From: Rhodospirillaceae bacterium
GTDB taxonomy: Bacteria; Pseudomonadota; Alphaproteobacteria; MPNO01; UBA2964
Direction: 5' to 3'
Length of the DNA: 41,772 nt
NCBI GenBank assembly: GCA_002712335.1
Contig: PATI01000069.1
Span: 71,127 to 112,898, forward strand
Notes under the pieces: model-generated
What the model saw: only the letters and a program-made list of their open reading frames with translations
Database searches by the model: none
What the model was told of the DNA's origin: nothing
Position numbers and translations under genes: made by a program
Shown: positions 34,086 to 41,772 of the stretch, piece after piece
Numbering within the stretch: the first letter of the stretch is position 1
Layout: the number at the start of each line of letters is the position of its first letter

Positions 34086-34838
34086 TTAATGTGCATTCCC
34101 ATTTTTTGGAGTGAGTTTTGTGTGCTTTAGAATTGACCGTTGGCTAATTTCCTGAACCTTGTTACGGTTTAATTCACCAAGTTTGAAAGGACCAAAAGAT
34201 ATTCTGATAAGCCTATTCACCTTTAAGCCAAGATGATCCATTACTTTACGTATTTCTCGGTTTTTGCCTTCCTGAAGTGATATTGTTACCCATGAATTGT
34301 CTCCACGTTGTTTGTCGAGTTTTGCCTTAATTGGGCCGTATGTAATGTCATTTACGGTAATCCCTCTTTCTAATGAATTTAGACGATTTTCATCAAGAGG
34401 CCCGTATACCCGAATACGATATTGTCTTACCCAGCCTGTTGAAGGAAGCTCAATTTGGCGCGCAAGCGTTCCATCATTAGTGAGTAGTAACAGGCCCTCG
34501 GAGTTTAAATCTAGCCGACCCACAAGCATAACTCGTGGTAATTTTTTGGGAAGGTTATCAAAAACTGTTGGTCGTTCTGTAGGGTCTTTATTTGTCGACA
34601 AAATACCAGCCGGTTTATGATAGCGCCACAAACGGGTCGGTTCTGGTTCCGGAATCTTTTTGCCGTCAACAATGATCAGCGATCCTTCCGATACCAATGT
34701 CGCGGGGGTCGAAATTTGCACGCCGTCGACTGTGATGCGGCCTTTTGCTATCCATCTTTCTGCTTCGCGGCGGGAGCAAATACCAACGCGAGATAGACGT
34801 TTAGAAATACGCTCTTCTTTATTGATTTTTTTGGGCAT
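34086..34838 (-). CDS. rluB: 23S rRNA pseudouridine synthase, RsuA/RluB family
   Basis: A 250-residue rRNA pseudouridine synthase. The N-terminal S4 RNA-binding domain reads RISKRLSRVGICSRREAER and GRITVDG. The catalytic motif is GRLDLNSEGLLLLTNDG with the active-site Asp. The C-terminal KNREIRKVMDHLGLKVNRL and RISFGPF complete the family pattern. Position and sequence favour RluB over RsuA or RluE, but the modified base is inferred. Its start lies 20 nt inside the upstream amidotransferase-like gene, so translation is probably coupled. Confidence 0.93.
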   Translation of the reverse strand: MPKKINKEERISKRLSRVGICSRREAERWIAKGRITVDGVQISTPATLVSEGSLIIVDGKKIPEPEPTRLWRYHKPAGILSTNKDPTERPTVFDNLPKKLPRVMLVGRLDLNSEGLLLLTNDGTLARQIELPSTGWVRQYRIRVYGPLDENRLNSLERGITVNDITYGPIKAKLDKQRGDNSWVTISLQEGKNREIRKVMDHLGLKVNRLIRISFGPFKLGELNRNKVQEISQRSILKHTKLTPKNGNAH

Positions 34839-35550
34839 AGTCGGAGGATGCAGTTAAAAAGGCGGCGAATAATTTTTTATCACCAGAGTCAATTAAAAAT
34901 TCAGGATGCCATTGAACTCCAAGGCAGAATCTTTTCCCAGGAACTTCAATTCCTTCTATTACTCCATCAGGTGCAATTGCGTTTACTATAACATTACCAG
35001 AAATAGTTTTAATGGATTGATGGTGTGCACTATTCACCGACATTGAAGGCTTTCCAACGATACGATGTAATATTGTATTATTCTTAATATTGATAGTATG
35101 ACCAGCCTCGTCTCGTGGATTAGTTTGTTCATGAGTTAAGGGACTGACGATTTCATCCGGAATATGTTGAATTAGAGTTCCCCCCAATACAACGTTTAAG
35201 AGTTGTTCTCCGCCACAAATTCCTAATATTGGCATATCTTTTTTAATTGCGCCGCGGGTAATTGCAATTTCAAATTCTGTACGCTGTTCTTTTGTAATGA
35301 TAGTCTGGTGTCTTTCCTTAGTACCAAATAATTCTGGATCTAAATCAAAGGCACCACCGGTAATTACAATTCCATCAATTATTTCCAGATAATTTTTGAT
35401 TGTTTCTAGTTCATGGGTTAAGGGTAGTGGAAGACCTCCTGCCTGAAAAATGGTATCACAATAGTTTTTTCTGACGGCGTACCATGGAAATTTTGAATAA
35501 CCACCGGAAGTTTCTGAGTCGAGTGTTATTCCTATAATTGGCCTTTTCAT
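34819..35550 (-). CDS. Class I glutamine amidotransferase-like gamma-glutamyl hydrolase (PuuD family)
   Basis: A 243-residue hydrolase of the peptidase C26 family, which removes gamma-glutamyl groups from compounds such as gamma-glutamyl-GABA. The oxyanion region is DGIVITGGAFDLDPELFG, the nucleophile Cys lies in ILGICGGEQLLNV and the His-x-Glu in GVQWHPEFL. The residue after the nucleophile is Gly instead of the usual Arg (GICRG), with the rest of the motif intact. SAHHQS precedes the final domain. It overlaps rluB by 20 nt, which is unexpected for unrelated functions. Its natural substrate is not known. Confidence 0.9.
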   Translation of the reverse strand: MKRPIIGITLDSETSGGYSKFPWYAVRKNYCDTIFQAGGLPLPLTHELETIKNYLEIIDGIVITGGAFDLDPELFGTKERHQTIITKEQRTEFEIAITRGAIKKDMPILGICGGEQLLNVVLGGTLIQHIPDEIVSPLTHEQTNPRDEAGHTINIKNNTILHRIVGKPSMSVNSAHHQSIKTISGNVIVNAIAPDGVIEGIEVPGKRFCLGVQWHPEFLIDSGDKKLFAAFLTASSDYAQKNQ

Positions 35551-35585
35551 TTCATCACATTAGAATGGTCGGTGCTTTCGTCAAG

Positions 35586-35614
35586 AAAAAGGACGCCATT
35601 TAGACGTCCTTTTT
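35586..35614 (-). terminator. Rho-independent terminator after the TctC gene
   Basis: A perfect 10-bp stem (AAAAAGGACG paired with CGTCCTTTTT) with a 9-nt loop lies 20 nt beyond the tctC-like stop codon and 36 nt before the PuuD-like gene on the same strand. On the minus strand the stem ends in TTTTTCTT, a usable U-tract. It would separate the binding-protein transcript from the downstream genes. The A-rich and T-rich arms make it potentially active in both directions. Confidence 0.85.
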
Positions 35615-35633
35615 ATCTAATCATAGGCTTTTT

Positions 35634-36683
35634 TTACTTCCTAGATTTCTTTTTATTATATCCAAGGACATCAGCAGTTCTTTTGAGAATATTTTTTGGT
35701 GTTTTCATAAGTTTAGCAATATTAGCCTCTACCCTAGATCCACTTAAGTAATCTAGATCCATTTTTCGTTTTTTTGCGTCAGATAAAAAACTCGGATCTT
35801 TCATAGTTTCGTCAAAAACCTTTCTAAGAGCTTTCAAGCGAGCAACGGGTATTCCCGGCGGAGTGCCAACTATCCTCGCCATTGCAACCGGTATAGAGAG
35901 TAATTGCGCTATAGGCTTGTAGTTTTTCGAAACAACATCGACCAACATCGGTACACCTTTTACAGCAGGGTCTGGATGAGGTTTTAGGCCGGCTTGGACG
36001 AGAGGACTAATTTTATTAGTGCCAATCCAGTTCGGTCTGATGACATTCCAGCTTTGCCAAGAACCACCGCGCGCTTGGGCTTCTCCAGCTTCCATCGCAT
36101 TTGTCATTTTGGCGGTGCCACGATAGCCGGTAACAATCTTAAACTTTGTACCTATAGCAGTATTAAGAAATTTTGGGAATATATATGTTTCAGATCCTTT
36201 ACCAGAAGCAGCAACGATAATTTCTTTTTTCTTTGCATCTTCAAGCGTCTTCGCGACGTTACCCATAGCAACTACCATACTATTCAATGCTGCCATGTTA
36301 CCAATCCATCTCATTTTACTCATATCAAATTTGATACCACGCGGCCTAATAAGTTGGAAAAGAGGATGTGTCCAGAAAGGAGTTATTATTGTGGTTCCAT
36401 CTTTAGGTGCAACGTTATAAACATAGTTAGATGCTTTAACTCCACCCGAACCAGGCATATTTACAACGATAGCGTTTGGTTTTCCTGGTAACTTAGGACC
36501 CATATGCTGAACTAAGGTTCGCATATAAAGGTCGTAGCCCCCTCCCGGGGAAGCTCCGATGTAAAAACGTACTGTCTTGCCCTCATAGAATTTCGACACC
36601 TTATCGGCCTGTACAGGCTGCATTGTTGCGGTACCAATCGTTATTACCGCCGCCGTTAAAGATATATATTTTAAAAATTTCAT
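35634..36683 (-). CDS. TctC/Bug family periplasmic solute-binding protein
   Basis: A 349-residue extracytoplasmic binding protein of the tripartite tricarboxylate transporter family. The Sec signal peptide ends near QPVQADK (about residues 1-27). The mature protein starts FYEGKTVRFYIGASPGGGYDLYMR, with the family motifs VVNMPGSGGVKASNYVY and GTPPGIPVARLKALR. A good AGGGGAA ribosome site precedes the ATG. No TctA or TctB membrane gene adjoins it, so it is an orphan binding protein, as is frequent for Bug proteins. The ligand is probably a carboxylate. It ends with its own terminator. Confidence 0.92.
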   Translation of the reverse strand: MKFLKYISLTAAVITIGTATMQPVQADKVSKFYEGKTVRFYIGASPGGGYDLYMRTLVQHMGPKLPGKPNAIVVNMPGSGGVKASNYVYNVAPKDGTTIITPFWTHPLFQLIRPRGIKFDMSKMRWIGNMAALNSMVVAMGNVAKTLEDAKKKEIIVAASGKGSETYIFPKFLNTAIGTKFKIVTGYRGTAKMTNAMEAGEAQARGGSWQSWNVIRPNWIGTNKISPLVQAGLKPHPDPAVKGVPMLVDVVSKNYKPIAQLLSIPVAMARIVGTPPGIPVARLKALRKVFDETMKDPSFLSDAKKRKMDLDYLSGSRVEANIAKLMKTPKNILKRTADVLGYNKKKSRK

Positions 36684-36875
36684 TTCATTCCCCTATAAGC
36701 CTAAAATTTTAATTTTTAATTTTATCGCTAGAGTTATTTTGAGTAAATCGAAAGCAGTTTTCAATTAATAAATAAAAGTTTTTCAAAGCAATAATCTATA
36801 TTTCACCACTTGCATGTAGGAAGTTACAAAAGCAATAATATACTAACTGAAATAATTATCAGGAATAAATTGGCT

Positions 36876-37628
36876 ATGGCATTCTCAAGCTGGCGAGGCA
36901 TTATTGGAATTATCAAACCAACTATGAGACCGGGTGGTCTCGAAGATATGATCAGAATATTACCCGAAGGCATCGGTGTTATTCCTTTGTTTAATAATAT
37001 CACTCGCGGAGATCGTGCTGAATTTAAGGAGGTAATGAGAGATTACGACGAAAAAGTAACAATCTTGGCAGAGCAGGGGTGTGATGTTATTCATCCCGAA
37101 GGGGCTCCACCTTTTATGGTTTTAGGCAATGCAGGGGAAGCAAAAAAGATACGTGGCTGGGAACGTAAACATAAAACGCAGGTCTTTACTTCAGGTACCA
37201 ATCACGTGGCAGCCTTGAGGGCGCTAAAAGTTAAACGCTTTATCGGAGCCAGTTATTTCAAAGGAGAAATTAATAAAACATTTGCAAACTATTTTAAGAA
37301 AGAAGGTTTTGATGTCCTTGGAATGGAAGGTATGGATGTCCCCTTTAACAAAGTGCAAACTTTATCCTCAGAGGAAATTTACACCTTTATCAAGAAACTC
37401 GCATTAAAACACAGGCGTGCTCAAGGCATTTATATGCTGGGTACGGGCTGGAAAGCTTTAAAAGTCATCCCAATGTTAGAGCAAGATCTTGGCATTCCCA
37501 TTGTATTTCCAGTAACGGCTCGGGTTTGGGAATTTCAGAAAAGGTTATCAGTAAACGAAAAACGTGAGGGCTATGGTCGCCTTCTTGAAGAAATGCCTCC
37601 TATGGTGAAAATTAATACTAGAAAATAG
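36876..37628 (+). CDS. Asp/Glu racemase superfamily protein, maleate isomerase / arylmalonate decarboxylase-like
   Basis: A 250-residue protein with the two-lobe fold pattern of the Asp/Glu racemase superfamily: GIIGIIKPTMRPGGLEDM at the start, TSGTNHVAALRALKVKRF in the middle, and GTGWKALKVIPMLEQDLG near the end. This order matches maleate cis-trans isomerases and arylmalonate decarboxylases. Neither canonical catalytic cysteine is present. The first site reads PEGAPPF instead of a CTSG-type motif, and the second reads LGTGWKAL instead of SCTNLRTL. The only Cys, in EQGCDVI, is not at either site. I chose the ATG at 36876 (AGGA 11 nt upstream) over a TTG at 36810. The function is therefore uncertain. 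Confidence 0.75.
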   Translation: MAFSSWRGIIGIIKPTMRPGGLEDMIRILPEGIGVIPLFNNITRGDRAEFKEVMRDYDEKVTILAEQGCDVIHPEGAPPFMVLGNAGEAKKIRGWERKHKTQVFTSGTNHVAALRALKVKRFIGASYFKGEINKTFANYFKKEGFDVLGMEGMDVPFNKVQTLSSEEIYTFIKKLALKHRRAQGIYMLGTGWKALKVIPMLEQDLGIPIVFPVTARVWEFQKRLSVNEKREGYGRLLEEMPPMVKINTRK

Positions 37629-37653
37629 TTATCTAAAACTTAATCCTATTAAG

Positions 37654-38124
37654 ATGGCAAACTCTATTTCACGCAGTAGCCAAAATTTTATGGAAATTGC
37701 ACTCTCAGAGGCAGTCGCAGCTGGCAAGCGACAGGAGGTGCCGGTCGGAGCAATAATTGTAGACAGTAACACTGGTTCAATAGTTGCTGCTTCTGGTAAC
37801 AGAACTGAAGAGCTAAATGATGCGACGGCACATGCAGAGATGTTAGTTTTACGAAAAGCCTCCGAGGTTTTAGGCACCCGAAGATTAATTCACTGTGATT
37901 TGTATGTGACGTTAGAGCCCTGCACAATGTGCTCCGCCGCAATTTCATTGTCGCGAATTAGGCGCTTATATTATGGTGCTGACGATCCGAAAAGTGGAGG
38001 TGTTGAGCATGGCGGAAAATTTTTTAGCCAGTCTACTTGTCATCATCGTCCTGATGTATATGGGGGTATCAACGAGGTAAGGTCGCAAAAATTGTTAAAG
38101 GAATTTTTTCATAACAAAAGATAG
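37654..38124 (+). CDS. tadA: tRNA-specific adenosine deaminase
   Basis: A 156-residue zinc deaminase converting A34 to inosine in the anticodon of tRNA-Arg(ACG). Zinc and proton-shuttle residues are His60 and Glu62 (HAE) and Cys90 and Cys93 (EPCTMC). PVGAIIVD and GADDPKSGGVEHGG are further family marks. It is cytosolic and essential in most bacteria. In many alphaproteobacteria it stands next to rluB-rsmD in divergent orientation. Here three accessory genes lie between them. Confidence 0.95.
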   Translation: MANSISRSSQNFMEIALSEAVAAGKRQEVPVGAIIVDSNTGSIVAASGNRTEELNDATAHAEMLVLRKASEVLGTRRLIHCDLYVTLEPCTMCSAAISLSRIRRLYYGADDPKSGGVEHGGKFFSQSTCHHRPDVYGGINEVRSQKLLKEFFHNKR

Positions 38125-38158
38125 GATCCAATTTTTTAATTTAACAACTACTCAGGTT

Positions 38159-38761
38159 TCAAACGGCACTAAGTGCATGTGGTATTAAAATTGGTCCGTC
38201 ATTTAGCTTTATCTCTCCGGTCTCAAGATTATAGGTTCGTTGTTTGAAGGTCCCAGCTTTTTGTGCCCTCACGATAAAGGCCATGCTATTCTCCGCGCCA
38301 CCATGTTCTTGATGGATATCTCCTGGTGGGACGGAATCTACGTCCCCCGGACCAAGGCTATGGCAGCCTACCTGCTTAAGTTTTGCAGGCCCAACGTCCT
38401 TCGGTGCTTCATCGATTCTAGAATATCGGTACATGGTCTCGTGGCCCTCGATAAGACCATAGAGTGTCCAAACATCGCCGTGATCATGTACACTTGTAAC
38501 GGAATTTGCCTTGCGCACTGTAGCATTAAAAACAAACCCGAAATCCGGGTCTTCGTAAAATAGCAAATTCTTAACCTTTGGTGCTCCTTCAACTGTGAGG
38601 GGCCAAGTTTTAGAGCTTTTCTTTAATTCTTTATCAGCCAGCAATGGGCCCATTGCAAAACGGATTTTATCCCAAAGAATATCTGTATCAAGATTTTGGA
38701 TATACAGAGCTCTTATTTGCTCAACAAAATTTAATGCGGCAGGAAGTTGTGGTTTCTCCAT
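38159..38761 (-). CDS. Cupin-fold protein, cysteine-dioxygenase-like
   Basis: A 200-residue double-stranded beta-helix protein. The metal site appears to be a three-His type: His92 and His94 in SVHDHGDVWTLYGLIEGHE, and His150 in PPGDIHQEHGG. This pattern resembles cysteine dioxygenase and related predicted thiol or small-molecule dioxygenases. The N-terminal helical part (1-40) is unremarkable and no export signal is seen. It is on the same strand as the UbiD genes, 92 nt downstream of the first, and may be co-transcribed with them. The substrate is unknown. Confidence 0.75.
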   Translation of the reverse strand: MEKPQLPAALNFVEQIRALYIQNLDTDILWDKIRFAMGPLLADKELKKSSKTWPLTVEGAPKVKNLLFYEDPDFGFVFNATVRKANSVTSVHDHGDVWTLYGLIEGHETMYRYSRIDEAPKDVGPAKLKQVGCHSLGPGDVDSVPPGDIHQEHGGAENSMAFIVRAQKAGTFKQRTYNLETGEIKLNDGPILIPHALSAV

Positions 38762-38853
38762 TATGGCCTCTTAATTTAACCCTCCCAATTATGCATCTAT
38801 TTTGGCTTAATTCCTATAATTCTTTTTTGTCTAATCTTTGAGGTTAGTACATT

Positions 38854-40407
38854 TTAATCATCGAACCCGTATTCTTTCCAACGGGCATTAACTTTATCCA
38901 TATCTTCCTTATGAGGAATGACCATTGCAGGGTACCGTTCACCATTATATTGCTCCTCAGGTTCAAAATCGAGATTGACAGTCGCATCAATAAGTACCCG
39001 ACACCATTTTCCGGTACCGTAAAGCATTGGATCACGATCTTTTAAACGTGTTGAAGGGTCGAGCAATGATCCCCAAGACCCGGGGAAGAATACTATATCG
39101 CCCTCATCTGCGTTCACGCGGTACGCGTAAGCCCAGTCAATAGCGCCATAATCATGAATATCAATGTCCTGATCTACCACCCAGATATGCTTATAACGAA
39201 GATGAGAAGCATTGGATCCCCAAATTGCAGCTGCAGCCTGCTTAGCTTGTCCTCTATAGGTCTGGTTCAGCTGGATGAATAAGGTAGTGCCGTTATTTGC
39301 CGGAGCGCAATGTACGTCAGTCACACCCGGGACGCCGGCGCGCTCTAATACGTTCCAGGCCACACCTGCACGCTGTACCGAACTCATAATGCTATTTTCA
39401 TTTAGCATCTTGGGTAAAGTACCTTCAAGAGTGCCTCGGAATATGGGTTGATCTCTATGTGTGATAGCCGTGACTTTAGTTACATGCTTAGGGCCTTGAT
39501 CACCGCCAAAATAGCCGGTGTATTCGCCAAATGGACCCTCCATTTCAAAGGTAGCTGGATCCGAGTCAATAAATCCTTCCACCACCAATTCGGCACTTGC
39601 CGGTACCATCAGATCGCTAGTTTCGCATTTAACAAGTTCCACCGGTTTGCCACGAATTGCACCCATTACATCGTACTCTGAAACACCAGTTGGCACCGGA
39701 GCGGAGGCACAAAATGGAAGACAAGGCTCCCATCCATAAACATGGGCAACTGGCATTTTCATTCCCCTGTCAGCCCATTTTTGAAAGTGAACGCCCCAGT
39801 TTTGGGCCCGCCAAAGCAATACAGGCAAGGTATCTTTTTGGCCGATCATTCCCCTATAGATACCTAGATTATGTACACCACTATCTGGGTCCATTGTTAT
39901 GGTGGCTTGGAAAGTATTTATATATCTTCCACCATCCTCGCGATGCCATTTCGGGACTGGAAAGTCATATAAATTTATATCTTCACCTATAACGATATTC
40001 TCTTTTACCGGGCCAGTTGAAACTTCTGTGGGGGGCACTCTTTGACCGAGGTAATAGCGTGTAGCTTGAACCATGTCAGTGACAGGTGAATCTTTTGAAA
40101 GACCTAATGTCATCGCAATACGAGAAAAATTTGACATTCCGCCGGTGAAAAGTTGGCTGCAGCGAGCGTCATCACCATTATAGCCACTTATATTTTTAAA
40201 AAGTAAGGCGGGACCATCACCTGTACCAAATGCTTTTCGGGCAACAGTTCCTAGTTCACAATCCCAATCTACCTCAGCTTCTATTTCATTCAGTTCTCCC
40301 TCGCTTTTGAGGGCATCAATCCAAGCCCGCAGGTCTCCAAATGCTCTTGGTTGTAGCCTATTGGAAACACCGCCAAAGGCATCAATATTACTATCTTTCT
40401 CGGTCAT
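38854..40407 (-). CDS. UbiD family decarboxylase, copy 1
   Basis: A 517-residue prenylated-FMN-dependent (de)carboxylase. The metal and cofactor ligands map by spacing to those of fungal Fdc1: Asn180 and Arg185 (HNLGIYRG), His207, Glu262 (KCETSDL), and the Glu pair Glu290 and Glu295 (MEGPFGEYTGYF), giving the catalytic E-R-E set. Members decarboxylate ubiquinone precursors, phenylacrylates, protocatechuate, indole, pyrrole or furan acids. The tandem duplication and accessory neighbourhood argue for a catabolic role, not for ubiquinone synthesis. An AGGAAAG ribosome site and a strong palindrome precede it. No UbiX-type prenyltransferase is in the window. Confidence 0.92.
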   Translation of the reverse strand: MTEKDSNIDAFGGVSNRLQPRAFGDLRAWIDALKSEGELNEIEAEVDWDCELGTVARKAFGTGDGPALLFKNISGYNGDDARCSQLFTGGMSNFSRIAMTLGLSKDSPVTDMVQATRYYLGQRVPPTEVSTGPVKENIVIGEDINLYDFPVPKWHREDGGRYINTFQATITMDPDSGVHNLGIYRGMIGQKDTLPVLLWRAQNWGVHFQKWADRGMKMPVAHVYGWEPCLPFCASAPVPTGVSEYDVMGAIRGKPVELVKCETSDLMVPASAELVVEGFIDSDPATFEMEGPFGEYTGYFGGDQGPKHVTKVTAITHRDQPIFRGTLEGTLPKMLNENSIMSSVQRAGVAWNVLERAGVPGVTDVHCAPANNGTTLFIQLNQTYRGQAKQAAAAIWGSNASHLRYKHIWVVDQDIDIHDYGAIDWAYAYRVNADEGDIVFFPGSWGSLLDPSTRLKDRDPMLYGTGKWCRVLIDATVNLDFEPEEQYNGERYPAMVIPHKEDMDKVNARWKEYGFDD

Positions 40408-40426
40408 ATTTTAGCTTTCCTTTTTT

Positions 40427-40444
40427 CCATACGGACCCGTATGG
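40427..40444. promoter_or_regulatory. Palindrome between the two UbiD genes (operator or hairpin candidate)
   Basis: CCATACGG and CCGTATGG form a perfect 8-bp inverted repeat with a 2-nt centre, in an otherwise AT-rich gap, 19 nt upstream of the UbiD copy 1 ATG. On the coding (minus) strand it is followed by a run of A, so it is not a terminator for the upstream gene. A repressor site or an intercistronic RNA hairpin is possible. Confidence 0.45.
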
Positions 40445-40490
40445 TTTTACATATTTGGACTATTGTTCTAGGTCAATCGCTGAATTAGTT

Positions 40491-41772
40491 TTATACAGGT
40501 TTTAATGGGTCGCCCCACTTGTCCATTCCGAGTTGTGCCCAACGATTTCGAATAGCCTCAGCGTCTTTTTCGTCGGGGTGAATAGTTGGTGGATATCGAC
40601 GACCCTCTGAATCAGGCTCGTAGTCTAAGTTTATAGTGCAATCGAAAAGAACTCTATGCCATTTTCCAGTGCCAAATAGATGGACATTGGAATCTCGAGC
40701 CCGAACGCTCGGGTCAAGTCCTGCTCCCCAGTTTTCAGGATAAACCACAAGGTCACCTTCGCCAGCATTAAAGCGCCATGCCATTGCCCAATCGATTGCG
40801 TCATAATCGTGCACATCAATATCGGAATCAACGACGGTGACATGTTTATACCTTACATGGGATGCTGAGTTACCCCATAATGCGGCCGCGACCTGTTTTG
40901 CCTGGCCACGATAGGTTTGTCTAATTGATACTATCGTATTAACACATGCCTGAATCGGCATACCGAAGACATCTACGACACCTGGTACCCCCGCTGATTC
41001 TAGAGCATTCCAAGCAGTTGCAGAACGCTGAATGGAACTCATTATAGGGTTTTCACCATAGCTTCCTGGAATAGCCCCTTCGACACAACCCCTCAGAATA
41101 GGTTGATCTCGATGGGTAATACAGGTGATCTTAGCGACATGCTTGGGAGAACGATCGGGCGCGTAATAACCTGTAAATTCAGCATATGGTCCTTCCGACT
41201 CGAATGTAGACGGATCGGTTGAAATCCAACCTTCAATGACTATTTCCGCATTAGCTGGAACTTGAAGAGGTACTGTTTCACAGTCAACAAGGTCAACTGG
41301 TTCACCGCGTATTGAACCCATTATATCATATTCGGAAACTGCCCGTGGAATGGGAGCTCCTCCTGTAAACCCCATGGAAGGCTCCCAACCAATCACGAAT
41401 GCAACGGGCATTTTATCACCACGTTCCATATGTTTAGCGTAATGCGTGCCCCAGCCCTGCGCTCGCCATAGAAGGACACCAATACGGTCTTTATCGAGGA
41501 CCATTCCCCGGTAAATACCAATATTATGGATATCGGTATCAGGATCTTTTGTAACACACCCCGCATAAGTAAGAATATAGCGTCCCCCATCCCCGCGATT
41601 CCACTTGGGAACAGGAAATTTTAGAAGGTCTATATCATCCCCTTTCAAAATATTTTCTTTAACAGGCCCGGTTTTAACTGTCCTTGGTGTTATTTGCTCA
41701 TTAAAAATAGTTCGGCAAACACGAACAAGATCTCGAACTGGCGTATCTCGGGGCATTCCAAACATCATTGCT
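40491..41772 (-). CDS. UbiD family decarboxylase, copy 2 (5' end outside window)
   Basis: The visible 427 residues align along their whole length with UbiD copy 1, and the frame remains open to the window edge. About 100 N-terminal residues are missing, because the first visible residues (AMMFGMPRDTPV) match copy 1 from residue 98. Conserved elements are HNIGIYRGM, CETVPLQVPA and SEGPYAEFTGYY with the paired catalytic Glu. The extreme C-terminus (DKWGDPLKPV) is longer than in copy 1. More than half of the residues are shared, so the pair is an old duplication. The position upstream of copy 1 suggests one transcript. Confidence 0.92.
   Translation of the reverse strand, partial: AMMFGMPRDTPVRDLVRVCRTIFNEQITPRTVKTGPVKENILKGDDIDLLKFPVPKWNRGDGGRYILTYAGCVTKDPDTDIHNIGIYRGMVLDKDRIGVLLWRAQGWGTHYAKHMERGDKMPVAFVIGWEPSMGFTGGAPIPRAVSEYDIMGSIRGEPVDLVDCETVPLQVPANAEIVIEGWISTDPSTFESEGPYAEFTGYYAPDRSPKHVAKITCITHRDQPILRGCVEGAIPGSYGENPIMSSIQRSATAWNALESAGVPGVVDVFGMPIQACVNTIVSIRQTYRGQAKQVAAALWGNSASHVRYKHVTVVDSDIDVHDYDAIDWAMAWRFNAGEGDLVVYPENWGAGLDPSVRARDSNVHLFGTGKWHRVLFDCTINLDYEPDSEGRRYPPTIHPDEKDAEAIRNRWAQLGMDKWGDPLKPV

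Noticed and set aside
36684..36875. A possible small RNA or extra gene in the 190-nt divergent gap between the TctC and racemase-like genes.
   Set aside because: The sequence is simply AT-rich, with no convincing hairpin, terminator or open frame with a ribosome site; it more likely holds two promoters.
3697..37628. Possible nicotinate-type lower pathway: maleamate amidohydrolase-like genes, an alpha/beta hydrolase and a maleate isomerase-like gene in one window.
   Set aside because: The genes are up to 33 kb apart on both strands, the isomerase homologue lacks the catalytic cysteines, and no 2,5-dihydroxypyridine dioxygenase or nicotinate hydroxylase is present.

Overview
The window looks like a chromosomal piece of a free-living, AT-leaning alphaproteobacterium, most likely marine and Rhodospirillales-like (the lineage is an inference). 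The reasons are the BamF/DUF3035 lipoprotein gene, the order ribF-ileS-lspA-bamF followed by two M16 peptidases, an imuA-imuB-dnaE2 mutasome with an alphaproteobacterial GTTC-N7-GTTC LexA box, psd-pssA, and many small-molecule catabolic enzymes. Genes are packed tightly. Several convergent pairs end within 0-4 nt of each other, and no stretch over 300 nt lacks a gene. I saw no tRNA, rRNA, insertion sequence, phage gene or CRISPR array.

Layout: 1-1413 holds the end of a GldG-like ABC auxiliary protein and its DUF4340 partner. 1510-8637 is an accessory catabolic block: two tandem ornithine-cyclodeaminase-like genes facing two tandem N-carbamoylsarcosine-amidase-like hydrolases, then a VOC protein, an acyl-CoA-dehydrogenase-fold flavin monooxygenase, a two-domain VOC protein and a GST. 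8706-14141 (minus strand) is the SOS mutagenesis operon imuA-imuB-dnaE2 with a readable promoter and LexA site. 14306-17259 holds an esterase, a lipoprotein alginate lyase (PL5) and a NavBac-type sodium channel.

17256-19515 (minus strand) is psd-pssA and a SAM hydrolase. 19683-27422 (plus strand) is a riboflavin kinase, Ile-tRNA synthetase and envelope biogenesis operon. 27454-29405 (minus strand) is a Rieske oxygenase and a TauE/SafE exporter. 29574-33430 (plus strand) is pgi-mutL plus a third isochorismatase-fold hydrolase. 33453-38124 holds rsmD, rluB and tadA, with a class I amidotransferase-like hydrolase, an orphan TctC-type binding protein and a racemase-superfamily protein sitting among them. 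38159-41772 (minus strand) holds a cupin and two tandem UbiD-family decarboxylases, the second cut by the window edge.

The most interesting material is metabolic. There are three tandem pairs of diverged paralogues (OCD-like, isochorismatase-like, UbiD-like), several with substitutions at positions important in the namesake enzymes, and a racemase-superfamily protein without either canonical catalytic cysteine. These suggest catabolic chemistry that homology alone does not name. Residue comparisons were made by eye from memory of the families, and no database search was possible.
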